Positions 7,557 through 13,893 of a DNA stretch of 19,190 bases are shown in pieces (within the stretch, counting starts at the first letter, position 1; each line of letters starts with the position of its first letter). The translations under genes were made by a program, and so were the position numbers. The stretch covers positions 1 to 19,190 of the forward strand of contig JBNKDD010000093.1 of assembly GCA_050288085.1 (NCBI GenBank), read 5' to 3'. A model generated the notes under the pieces. The model was not told the DNA's origin. It searched no databases and saw only the letters and a list, made by a program, of their open reading frames with translations. This DNA is from JBNKDD01 sp050288085. GTDB taxonomy: Bacteria > Chloroflexota > Anaerolineae > Aggregatilineales > UBA3940.

Positions 7557-7922
7557 ATGGGAAGCTGGGGCGCAGGCAATTTTCAAAACGATCAGGCACT
7601 TGATTATCTCGGCGAGGTCATGCGTTCGTTGGTCGGCAAACTTGAGGAGATCATCGATCATCCCATCCGGGCGGAAGCCGATGAGCCATCCAACTTTGAG
7701 GTGATGGCCGCCGTCGAGATCATCACCGTGCTGTGTGAAAATCTGAACGCCGTCCCACCCAAACCGGAATTAGTCGCCAAATGCCAGGATACCTTCCTGA
7801 ACGCCTGGGAAAAGAGCATTGATGCTCTCTCGCCAAAGTCCGGCTTTAAGGAGGAGCGCCGCGCAGTGATCGCGGAATCCTTCGAAAAGCTGAAGGCGAT
7901 TGCACAGCAGTGGCATAAGTAG
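7557..7922 (+). CDS. DUF4259 family protein
   Basis: This 121-residue soluble protein starts with MGSWGAGNFQNDQALDYL, the hallmark N-terminal motif of the DUF4259 family, whose function is unknown. The rest is predicted mostly helical. It ends with conserved-looking EERRAVIAESFEKLKAI. No catalytic residues stand out. The start is supported by AGGAG 8 nt before the ATG. It is divergent from priA and is followed by a strong promoter for the next gene, so it is probably monocistronic. Family members are often found as lone genes in accessory regions. Confidence 0.9.
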   Translation: MGSWGAGNFQNDQALDYLGEVMRSLVGKLEEIIDHPIRAEADEPSNFEVMAAVEIITVLCENLNAVPPKPELVAKCQDTFLNAWEKSIDALSPKSGFKEERRAVIAESFEKLKAIAQQWHK

Positions 7923-7937
7923 CGATCTGCTTTTTCC

Positions 7938-7966
7938 TTGCCAAACCGCCTCTTGTGATTTATAAT
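7938..7966 (+). promoter_or_regulatory. Strong sigma-70-type promoter
   Basis: TTGCCA (7938-7943) and a perfect TATAAT (7961-7966) are separated by exactly 17 bp. The expected start is near 7973, giving an ~80-nt leader to the ATG at 8054. Confidence 0.75.
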
Positions 7967-7983
7967 GCTTTTATAAATAACTA

Positions 7984-8020
7984 AAAGTTCTGAACTTTCA
8001 AAATTATGTGACATGTCACA
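7984..8020 (+). promoter_or_regulatory. Two palindromes in the leader, candidate operators
   Basis: AAAGTTC-T-GAACTTT (7984-7998) is a perfect 7-bp inverted repeat. TGTGACATGTCACA (8007-8020) is a perfect 14-bp palindrome. Both lie just downstream of the predicted transcription start, where a repressor could block RNA polymerase. The regulator is unknown and no regulator gene is adjacent. Confidence 0.5.
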
Positions 8021-8053
8021 CACTTCGGGAGAATTCACAAGGGGAAAATTATC

Positions 8054-8458
8054 ATGAAAAGGACTATCTACATCATCGGCGGGGTGCTGCACCTGCTGTT
8101 TGCGGCATTCCACAGCTTTTTCTTCAAGATGTTTGACTGGCAAACAACCTTGAGCCCACTCTCACCCACCAACCGTGCGGTTATGTTGGTGCTCAATAAT
8201 GCGGCTATCGTACTGTTCCTGGGCATAGCGGTCATATCCTTCATGTTCGCCAGGGAACTGGCCTCTACCGGGGTAGGCCGGGCTGTATCGATTTTCGTGG
8301 CCGCTTTCTTCCTGATCCGTGCCATCGAGCAGCCGGTCTACTTCGGGATGGCAGACGCCGGGGACATTGTGATCTTAGTGCTGTGTACGCTGGTTGGCGT
8401 TTTATACCTGGTTCCGCTGTTTATCGGCGAGAAGCAGCCGGTTCACAGCCCGGCCTGA
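8054..8458 (+). CDS. Small four-helix membrane protein
   Basis: I do not recognise a named family for this 134-residue protein. It has four hydrophobic helices at about residues 4-24, 43-66, 78-97 and 104-124, and a short polar tail. The first helix contains a His-rich pattern (GGVLHLLFAAFHSFFF), and the third helix has Arg-Ala-Ile-Glu near its end. The start is supported by AAGGGGA 8 nt before the ATG. Its length and helix layout resemble the protein at 9142-9543. The strong promoter with two leader palindromes suggests regulated expression. It may have formed one transcription unit with the later membrane protein before the A+T-rich gene between them arrived. Confidence 0.8.
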   Translation: MKRTIYIIGGVLHLLFAAFHSFFFKMFDWQTTLSPLSPTNRAVMLVLNNAAIVLFLGIAVISFMFARELASTGVGRAVSIFVAAFFLIRAIEQPVYFGMADAGDIVILVLCTLVGVLYLVPLFIGEKQPVHSPA

Positions 8459-8496
8459 TCGTATTGGAGTGTCTGTAGAGCAGGAGAAAATCAATA

Positions 8497-9084
8497 ATGA
8501 CAGGACTTACGCAGTTGAGTAGGCAGCTGCTTAAGCCCCTTGCCCAGGCACAAAATCGATTGGTTTTGCGTAAGTCCTACATGAAAGAAAAATTAGTTAT
8601 GGCAAAAATCTATAAAGCAAAAGAATTACCTGAAGAGACATTGATTATAAAAAATCTATCTTCCGTTGACTATTATGATTCTTACATGATTACAAAGAAA
8701 AATGAAGATTCCATCGAGAGAATAACAGAAAAGGTACTTTCTCTTCCTGATTGGATTAATATCGCGTTACGAATACGGTACTATCTTGTTGTTATACCGT
8801 TTGGTCTAACGACTGGAAGATTTGACGATATTACGAAAAGCTCGGAAGTCAATTCTGAACCAGTTCCAATTATAGAAAAAAATGAGAATGAAATTGTTAT
8901 GGGGTCAGATGATAAGCATTTATACTTCAGAATATCAGTTATGAAAAAGGAGGTCGAGCAAAATACAGAGATATATCTAAACACAATTGTTAAGTTCAAC
9001 AATATTTGGGGAAGAATCTATTTTCTACCTGTAAGGCTGGGGCATAAGCTTGTAGTTAGGTCTTTACTAAAGAGATTGACCTAG
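8497..9084 (+). CDS. DUF2867 family protein with an element-derived N-terminal extension
   Basis: From about residue 35 this protein follows the DUF2867 family (function unknown): YDSYMIT, LPDWINIALRIRYYLV, PFGLTTGRF, VMGSDDKHLYFRIS, TIVKFNNIWGRIYFLPV and a final LVVRSLLKRL. The first 28 codons are different: they are the translation of a small element with perfect 12-bp inverted ends (8502-8578). The natural start is probably the ATG at 8581 or 8599. The ATG at 8497 has a good AGGAGA ribosome site, 9 nt upstream, which may have belonged to another gene or to the same gene before insertion. The body is much richer in A+T than the genes on both sides, which suggests horizontal acquisition. Confidence 0.82.
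   Translation: MTGLTQLSRQLLKPLAQAQNRLVLRKSYMKEKLVMAKIYKAKELPEETLIIKNLSSVDYYDSYMITKKNEDSIERITEKVLSLPDWINIALRIRYYLVVIPFGLTTGRFDDITKSSEVNSEPVPIIEKNENEIVMGSDDKHLYFRISVMKKEVEQNTEIYLNTIVKFNNIWGRIYFLPVRLGHKLVVRSLLKRLT
8502..8578. mobile_element. 77-bp mini-element with perfect 12-bp terminal inverted repeats
   Basis: AGGACTTACGCA (8502-8513) and TGCGTAAGTCCT (8567-8578) are perfect inverted copies enclosing 53 bp. Ends of this type resemble terminal inverted repeats of insertion sequences and their non-autonomous derivatives; I recall similar ends in cyanobacterial elements, but have not checked. No transposase is encoded. The element is open in the frame of the DUF2867 gene and reads through it. 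Confidence 0.65.
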
Positions 9085-9141
9085 CTACGTAATGCGGTCG
9101 GATTTTTAAGAGGAAAGATAGAATTCTACGGGAGTTGAATT

Positions 9142-9543
9142 ATGGAGAGAAAACAACAACTGGTGTCCCGGTGGCTGCTGGTCACCGCCATTCTGATCAC
9201 CCTGCTGGGGGCGATCCACGTCGCCGCCACCCCGCTGGTTTTCCGCACCGGCTTTGAATCCCTATCGCAGGATAACCTGCTCACCTCGATTTACATGTTT
9301 GTCGCGACCGGAGTCTGCCTGATATTCGTCGGCCTGATCGCCATCTTCTGCGCCCGCGGCATTGGGGAAAGCTGGGCGCTGACCCTATCCACCTGGATCG
9401 GGGTGTTCGTGCTGCTGTTTGCGATCAGCGCCATCGCCGTGATGTTCACCAATCCCTTCGCCTATATCACGCTGCTGATTGCGCTGGCGAACCTCGCCCC
9501 GCTGGTGTTCTTCCGATCCTCGCTTCAGCGGGCGATGGCGTGA
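9142..9543 (+). CDS. Small four-helix membrane protein
   Basis: This 133-residue protein has four hydrophobic helices (about residues 9-29, 47-70, 77-101 and 105-124) and an Arg-rich short tail. I recognise no named family. Features include a His in helix 1 (LLGAIHVAAT), as in the protein at 8054-8458, and a short polar segment after helix 1. GGAG 9 nt before the ATG supports the start. It is GC-rich, in contrast to the A+T-rich DUF2867 gene just before it. The two membrane proteins may be distant paralogues, but identity is too low to be sure by eye. Confidence 0.8.
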   Translation: MERKQQLVSRWLLVTAILITLLGAIHVAATPLVFRTGFESLSQDNLLTSIYMFVATGVCLIFVGLIAIFCARGIGESWALTLSTWIGVFVLLFAISAIAVMFTNPFAYITLLIALANLAPLVFFRSSLQRAMA

Positions 9544-9684
9544 TGGGCGGATCGCGATCAGCTCCATAGCTGTCAACTTAAGTGTATCTTAGGACGTAAA
9601 AGAACAAGGCTCATGTTCAGTACAAGTGCTCTCTTTTTTAAGTCAGGCAGCCGCCACCCCACTTAAAAGAAGGCAGTTTTCAAG

Positions 9685-9707
9685 TCCCTCTCCCTGAGGG
9701 AGAGGGA
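9685..9707. repeat. Palindromic repeat, 10-bp stem
   Basis: TCCCTCTCCC and GGGAGAGGGA pair perfectly around the loop TGA. The CCCTCTCCC/GGGAGAGGG theme followed by AGGGTGAGGG is a common dispersed intergenic palindrome in many bacteria. It could also help end transcription of the preceding gene, but no T-run follows. Confidence 0.6.
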
Positions 9708-9748
9708 TTTAGGGTGAGGGCCAGAAACTGGATTAGTAAGAGCTTAAC

Positions 9749-9806
9749 TTGTAGGAATAGGCCGGATCACGATCCGGCCAGAACACAGCAGACTGTGTCC
9801 CTACAA
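9749..9806. repeat. 58-nt three-way-junction palindromic repeat
   Basis: An outer stem of TTGTAGG (9749-9755) and CCTACAA (9800-9806) encloses two complete hairpins: GGCCGGATC/GATCCGGCC (9760-9779, 2-nt loop) and ACACAG/CTGTGT (9783-9798, 4-nt loop). The design looks like a folded, probably mobile, intergenic repeat rather than a regulatory RNA, because almost every base is in a helix. Confidence 0.6.
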
Positions 9807-9817
9807 CGAGCCAATTT

Positions 9818-9843
9818 GCCGCGAGATTTATTCGCGGCTTTTT
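9818..9843 (+). terminator. Intrinsic terminator-like hairpin
   Basis: GCCGCGA (9818-9824) and TCGCGGC (9832-9838) form a perfect 7-bp stem around a 7-nt loop, followed at once by TTTTT (9839-9843). It ends transcription from the left just before the moeA promoter. A nearly identical stem and loop recurs at 13764-13784. Confidence 0.7.
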
Positions 9844-9868
9844 CATTCATATCAAACCTCACTATACT
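9840..9868 (+). promoter_or_regulatory. moeA promoter
   Basis: TTTTCA (9840-9845) and TATACT (9863-9868) are 17 bp apart. The predicted start, near 9875, lies upstream of the chosen moeA start codon at 9923. Confidence 0.55.
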
Positions 9869-9922
9869 GGTACAATGAAGATATATGGGTCTGACAATTT
9901 AGTAATTGATAGGGGCATGGCA

Positions 9923-11155
9923 ATGAGTGAGTTTTTTAACCTGGTTTCACCTGAAGAAGCACGCGCCCGCATCCTGGAAGCCGTTGAACCCCTGGGCGAA
10001 TTTGAGATTATCCCCACCGAAAGTGCTATCGGTCGAGTCGCCGTCGATGACATTGTCTCTCCGCAGGTGCTCCCGGAGTTCCGGCGCAGCACCGTCGATG
10101 GTTATGCGGTCGTGGCGCAGGATACTTTTGGCGCAAGCGAGTCGCTCCCGGCCTACCTGAATCTGGTCGGTGAGGTTCCGATGGGGCAGGTTGCCACTGT
10201 GGATATCCAGCCCGGCGAGGCGGCGATCGTTCATACCGGCGGCATGATCCCGGATGGCGCGGACGCGGTCGTTATGCTCGAAAACACCCAGACGGTTGGC
10301 GATGCGGAGGTCGAAATCCGCAGACCGGTCGCGATGGGTGAAAACATGATCATGGTCGGTGAGGATATTGCCTCCGATGACCTGATCATTCCGGCGGGCC
10401 ACCGGCTGCGGGTGCAGGACGTGGGCGGTTTGTTGGCGGTCGGAATCGTGGCGGTGAAGGTTGCCCGCCAACCACGGCTGGCGATCTTCTCGACCGGCGA
10501 CGAAGTGATCCCCCCTGACCGGCGTACCCAGATCGGGCAGGTGCGTGATATCAACAGTTACACCATTTCCGCGTTGGCCGAGCAGGCAGGTGCAATCGTC
10601 AACCGGGGTGGGATTCTCCCTGATGACTGGGATATATTGCTCCGAGAATCACAGGATGCACTGGACGCCGGTGCCGATATGCTGGTCATCTCGGCGGGGA
10701 GTTCGGTATCGGTGCGTGACCTGACCACGGATGTGTTCAACAGCCTGGGCCGACCGGGGGTGTTGGTGCACGGTGTGGCGACCAAACCCGGCAAGCCGAC
10801 CATTCTGGCGGTAGCTGAGGGTAACCCCCTGTTAGGGCTGCCCGGCAACCCGGTCAGTGCGTTTGTCCAGTTCATGATGATCGGTGTACCGGTCATCTAC
10901 CGGCTGATGGGAGCCGATACGCCTCGGATGGCATCCATCCGGGTCAAGCTGACCACCAACGTGCCAAGCGTCGCCGGGCGCGAGGATTACCTCCCAACCC
11001 GGTTAGTCGATCACGAGGGTGAGGTCTGGGCCGACCCGATCTTTTTCAAGAGCAATCTGATCTTCACCCTGGTACACGCCGATGGCCTGATCAAAGTGCC
11101 ACTTGATAGGACCGGGCTTGAGGCCGGGGAACCGGTCGAGGTCCGGCTGTTTTGA
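9923..11155 (+). CDS. moeA: Molybdopterin molybdotransferase MoeA
   Basis: MoeA inserts molybdate into adenylylated molybdopterin, the last common step of molybdenum cofactor synthesis in the cytosol. The 410-residue protein shows FRRSTVDGYAV (53-63, with Asp59), TGGMIPDGADAVV (105-117), STGDEVI (190-196), DINSYTI (209-215), KPGKPTILA (288-296) and GLPGNPVSAF (305-314). The usual SGGVSVG-type loop reads SAGSSVSVRD (257-266), with Asp266 kept. I chose the ATG at 9923 over the longer frame from 9875: it has AGGGG 7 nt upstream, and the promoter would start transcription at about 9875. No other cofactor gene is nearby. Confidence 0.96.
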   Translation: MSEFFNLVSPEEARARILEAVEPLGEFEIIPTESAIGRVAVDDIVSPQVLPEFRRSTVDGYAVVAQDTFGASESLPAYLNLVGEVPMGQVATVDIQPGEAAIVHTGGMIPDGADAVVMLENTQTVGDAEVEIRRPVAMGENMIMVGEDIASDDLIIPAGHRLRVQDVGGLLAVGIVAVKVARQPRLAIFSTGDEVIPPDRRTQIGQVRDINSYTISALAEQAGAIVNRGGILPDDWDILLRESQDALDAGADMLVISAGSSVSVRDLTTDVFNSLGRPGVLVHGVATKPGKPTILAVAEGNPLLGLPGNPVSAFVQFMMIGVPVIYRLMGADTPRMASIRVKLTTNVPSVAGREDYLPTRLVDHEGEVWADPIFFKSNLIFTLVHADGLIKVPLDRTGLEAGEPVEVRLF

Positions 11156-11193
11156 CAACCTCCAACGCTGATACTATGATGATACAGTATCAG
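11152..11193 (+). promoter_or_regulatory. Near-consensus promoter overlapped by an inverted repeat
   Basis: TTGACA (11152-11157, overlapping the moeA stop codon) and TATGAT (11175-11180) are exactly 17 bp apart. CTGATACT (11168-11175) and AGTATCAG (11186-11193) form a perfect 8-bp inverted repeat that spans the -10 box and the expected start. Occupancy of the repeat should repress the downstream nuclease gene. Confidence 0.7.
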
Positions 11194-11235
11194 GCACAAT
11201 CTCTACTTCGCCTGTAATCAGTTGGGGGCAATATT

Positions 11236-12333
11236 ATGAAATATTGGCTTGACTTATTCTCCTGGAAAACCTGGAATGAGTTTCTAGAAGCAGGCGCTAA
11301 TGTCAGTGGCTTTCGGCAAAATCGCTGGAAGACTGTCCAAGGATTTAAACCAGGTGATCTTTTACTATGCTATATGACGGGGATATCCCGTTTCTTTGCC
11401 ATTCTTGAGATCACGGGCGAACCATATTTAGAAGACACTCCAATATGGGATGATGATCCATTCCCCTGTCGTGTACCAGTAGAAGAAGTTCTATCACTAC
11501 AACCTGAATATGCTGTACCGGTAAAATCCCTAAGTGATCGACTTTCCTATTTCCAAAATATGAAATCCCCTCATTCCTGGACAGGGCATTTCCGAGGCTC
11601 TCCCACCGAGGAAAAGCAAAAAGATGCCCAGGTTATTATTGCTGCTCTTCGAGATGCACATGAGAATCCTGTTCAGCGCGAATACGATCCCAAAAAGCTT
11701 GATCGTCCATATCGCAAAGTCTATCAGGCGGAATCTGATACCGATACCGTAACGATACCTGAAAATGATGACTTTGAAGTTGAAACTGCTCAAGATGGGT
11801 ACAAGGTAACCCACGAGGAAATTCAGTGGCTTCTCTTATATCTTGGAAGTCAAATGGGGCTAGAACTCTGGATAGCTCGAAATGATAAGGGGAGATCATA
11901 TCAAGGGCAGTCTTTCCAGGATATTCCAGGCATTCTCGAAACCTTACCGGTAAGATTTAATGAGGCAACTAACCGGATCATTGAATTGATTGATGTGCTA
12001 TGGCTTGAAGAAGATAATATCATTGCTGCCTTCGAGGTAGAACATACTTCTTCTGTTTATTCAGGACTGCTTAGACTATCCGACTTAGTGGCTATGCAGC
12101 CTAACATAAAAATCCAGTTATTCATTGTTGCACCAGACGAGCGTCGAGAAAAAGTGTTTAATGAAATTGATCGCCCGACATTCTCTAAGGCTTTAAAAAC
12201 ACCCTTGAGAGAGATGTGCCAATATATTTCATATTCCTCACTCAGGGAAGAACTAGAGCGGGCAGGTGATCTGGTGCAGTATCTACGCCCCAATTTTTTA
12301 GAGAAGATCGCCGAGTCCTTTGAGGATGTTTAG
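11236..12333 (+). CDS. EVE/PUA-like domain fused to a PD-(D/E)XK-like nuclease, candidate modification-dependent restriction enzyme
   Basis: This is a 365-residue two-domain protein. Residues 1 to about 145 look like an EVE/PUA-like domain (MKYWLDLFSWKTW, FKPGDLLLCYMTGISRFFAILEI, a charged DDDPFPCRVPVEEV segment, and a final helix after SWTGHFRGS). EVE domains bind modified bases. A polar linker follows (about 146-190). Residues 190-365 form an alpha/beta domain with Asp253 and Glu267-Val-Glu269 in IDVLWLEEDN/AAFEVEHTSS. This is the D...ExE variant of the PD-(D/E)XK core, as in BamHI. A conserved-looking SGLLRLSDL helix comes next. GGGGG 9 nt before the ATG supports the start. It is more A+T-rich than its neighbours, and no methyltransferase is nearby. 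The defence role is inferred. Confidence 0.8.
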   Translation: MKYWLDLFSWKTWNEFLEAGANVSGFRQNRWKTVQGFKPGDLLLCYMTGISRFFAILEITGEPYLEDTPIWDDDPFPCRVPVEEVLSLQPEYAVPVKSLSDRLSYFQNMKSPHSWTGHFRGSPTEEKQKDAQVIIAALRDAHENPVQREYDPKKLDRPYRKVYQAESDTDTVTIPENDDFEVETAQDGYKVTHEEIQWLLLYLGSQMGLELWIARNDKGRSYQGQSFQDIPGILETLPVRFNEATNRIIELIDVLWLEEDNIIAAFEVEHTSSVYSGLLRLSDLVAMQPNIKIQLFIVAPDERREKVFNEIDRPTFSKALKTPLREMCQYISYSSLREELERAGDLVQYLRPNFLEKIAESFEDV

Positions 12334-12374
12334 TAAGAGCAGTTACCATAATTGCAACCATCGGAGAAAACTAC

Positions 12375-13694
12375 ATGGCAGACAACGAAAGACGGATCAT
12401 TGAGGACGATGCCCACGAAGAGTCGATCAAGCAGGCGATGCGTCGCGGCGATTTCGATCAGGCTGAAAAATTATGTCATCAGTGGATTGCCGCTGAGGAG
12501 GATCACTGGATTCCATTCGCACAGATGACACTGTTTGAACTGGCATTGGACTGGCGCGATCATAACGAAGCCGAACGGCTCATCCGTGATTATCTGAAAA
12601 CGGCCCAGGAATTCGACGACCGGCATCGAGCCGCCATCGCACAGGGGAAACTGGCTGTTGTAGCACGGCAGCGTGGTAATTACGACGAGGCCGGGGAACT
12701 GCTGAAACAGGCCATGTCTACCATGCAAGAAATGGGAAACCGGCATCAATATGCCGTCCTCCAGGTACAACAGGCTGTGTTGATGACGCGGCTTGGCGAT
12801 GCAGGCGAGGCCGAGCGGCTGTTGAAGCAGGCCGCCGCTGCCATGCAGGATTTCGATGATGATCAACAAATTGCTGTTGTGAACAGCCGGTTAGCTGAGT
12901 TAGCCGCGGTGCGCGGCGATCATGACGAAGCCGAGCGGCTGCTTAAAGAATGTATTGCCAGCTGCCAGTCCATCGGTGATTTGGTCGGTGAAACAGCAGA
13001 TACCTATAACCTTGCCGGGATGCTCCAGCGGATCGGGCGTGTGGAGGAGGCCGTCAAATTGATGGAGCGTGTCGTTGAGATTGACGAGGCCATCAATCAT
13101 CCTGACCTTCAAAAAGATCGCCAGGTACTGGCGCTATATCGTGCTGAATTAACCGGAGAAGCACCGGAAATTGAATGGGGCAGCCCGCTCGATGATCTTG
13201 CCGATGATACCATTGAAGTGCTGACCAGGCATCAGGATCAACGCGAAGAATTTTTCAATTACTTGCAGCAGTTCAAAGCCGATGCCCAGCGATTTAACGA
13301 CGCGCCGATGGTCGCCCTGATCGATGCGGTGCTCAAGCTGCTGCTCGGCGATGAGATTGAGTCGATCCAGCCGGAATTGGAAGGATCGTATGCGGCCTGC
13401 TGGGAACAGATCGTGCAGGGGATCGCAAATTCACCGGAACGACCCAACACCCTCGACTTGATTGCTACCAACACCATTGCCGTAATGACTGAGCGTAAGG
13501 ACAGGCATGAGGAATGGTTGAGGGCTGTGAAGCAGCTCAAGACCCAGGCTCAAGGGTACGGTGATGTGCCGATGGTCGCCCTGGCCGAGGCAGTAATCAG
13601 GCTGTTACAGGGTGAGCCCGTCGAGTCGATTAAGCTGGAATTAGAAGGGCCGCACGCCGCTTGCTGGGATCAGATCATGGCGGGGATCAAGTAA
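12375..13694 (+). CDS. TPR protein with two copies of an undescribed C-terminal repeat
   Basis: This is a 439-residue soluble protein. Residues 12-250 hold about six tetratricopeptide-type helical pairs spaced ~40 residues (DFDQAEKL, DHNEAERLI, NYDEAGELL, DAGEAERLL, DHDEAERLL, RVEEAVKLM), a scaffold for protein binding. Residues 272-350 and 360-438 are two ungapped 79-residue copies of another repeat, 40 of 79 positions identical by my count; each ends ELEG--AACW-QI--GI. A third, related copy sits in the next gene. GGAG 8 nt before the ATG supports the start. There is no signal peptide or membrane segment. It lies 41 bp after the nuclease gene and may be cotranscribed. Function unknown; adaptor role inferred from the TPRs. 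Confidence 0.88.
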   Translation: MADNERRIIEDDAHEESIKQAMRRGDFDQAEKLCHQWIAAEEDHWIPFAQMTLFELALDWRDHNEAERLIRDYLKTAQEFDDRHRAAIAQGKLAVVARQRGNYDEAGELLKQAMSTMQEMGNRHQYAVLQVQQAVLMTRLGDAGEAERLLKQAAAAMQDFDDDQQIAVVNSRLAELAAVRGDHDEAERLLKECIASCQSIGDLVGETADTYNLAGMLQRIGRVEEAVKLMERVVEIDEAINHPDLQKDRQVLALYRAELTGEAPEIEWGSPLDDLADDTIEVLTRHQDQREEFFNYLQQFKADAQRFNDAPMVALIDAVLKLLLGDEIESIQPELEGSYAACWEQIVQGIANSPERPNTLDLIATNTIAVMTERKDRHEEWLRAVKQLKTQAQGYGDVPMVALAEAVIRLLQGEPVESIKLELEGPHAACWDQIMAGIK

Positions 13695-13763
13695 CAAGTC
13701 GCCGTCGGAGTGATGCGCAAGACGGCAACAAGCATACGAACGATTTATCACGTCGAGCACAAG

Positions 13764-13784
13764 GCCGCGAAGTTTATTCGCGGC
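13764..13784. repeat. Palindromic repeat, second copy of the 9818 hairpin
   Basis: GCCGCGA and TCGCGGC pair around a 7-nt loop, AGTTTAT. The hairpin at 9818-9838 has the same arms and the loop GATTTAT, so the two differ at only two loop bases. This copy has no T-run after it, so it is a dispersed repeat that only sometimes doubles as a terminator. Confidence 0.65.
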
Positions 13785-13829
13785 AGCTATTCAACTCGTT
13801 CATAGCGTCAGTGACAACCCACTTACCTT

Positions 13830-13858
13830 TTGACGATCCCTCGCATTCGGCGTATGAT
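13830..13858 (+). promoter_or_regulatory. Sigma-70-type promoter
   Basis: TTGACG (13830-13835) and TATGAT (13853-13858) are exactly 17 bp apart, about 35 bp before the ATG at 13894. This means the small repeat-domain gene has its own promoter. Confidence 0.7.
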
Positions 13859-13893
13859 CTAACCGTGACACCATCAACTATGGGGAATTACCG

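Larger units (their letters stand above)
9544..9922. other. Gene-free stretch with clustered palindromic repeats
   Basis: No coding frame of note. Reading left to right, it holds a 10-bp-stem hairpin (9685-9707), a 58-nt three-way-junction repeat (9749-9806), a terminator-like hairpin (9818-9843) and the moeA promoter (9840-9868). The first ~140 bp contain nothing I recognise. Confidence 0.7.

Noticed and set aside
8007..8020. CRP/FNR-type site
   Set aside because: TGTGA and TCACA are separated by 4 bp, whereas CRP sites need 6 bp. The palindrome is real, but the regulator cannot be assigned.
9685..9843. CRISPR-like array of palindromes
   Set aside because: The hairpins differ in sequence and spacing; there are no equal repeats with unique spacers.
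12600..13000. DNA tandem repeats within the TPR gene
   Set aside because: The ~120-bp period follows the ~40-residue TPR period of the protein and needs no other explanation.
13701..13726. Terminator after the TPR gene
   Set aside because: GCCGTC/GACGGC form only a 6-bp stem around a 14-nt loop with no T-run, so the support is too weak.
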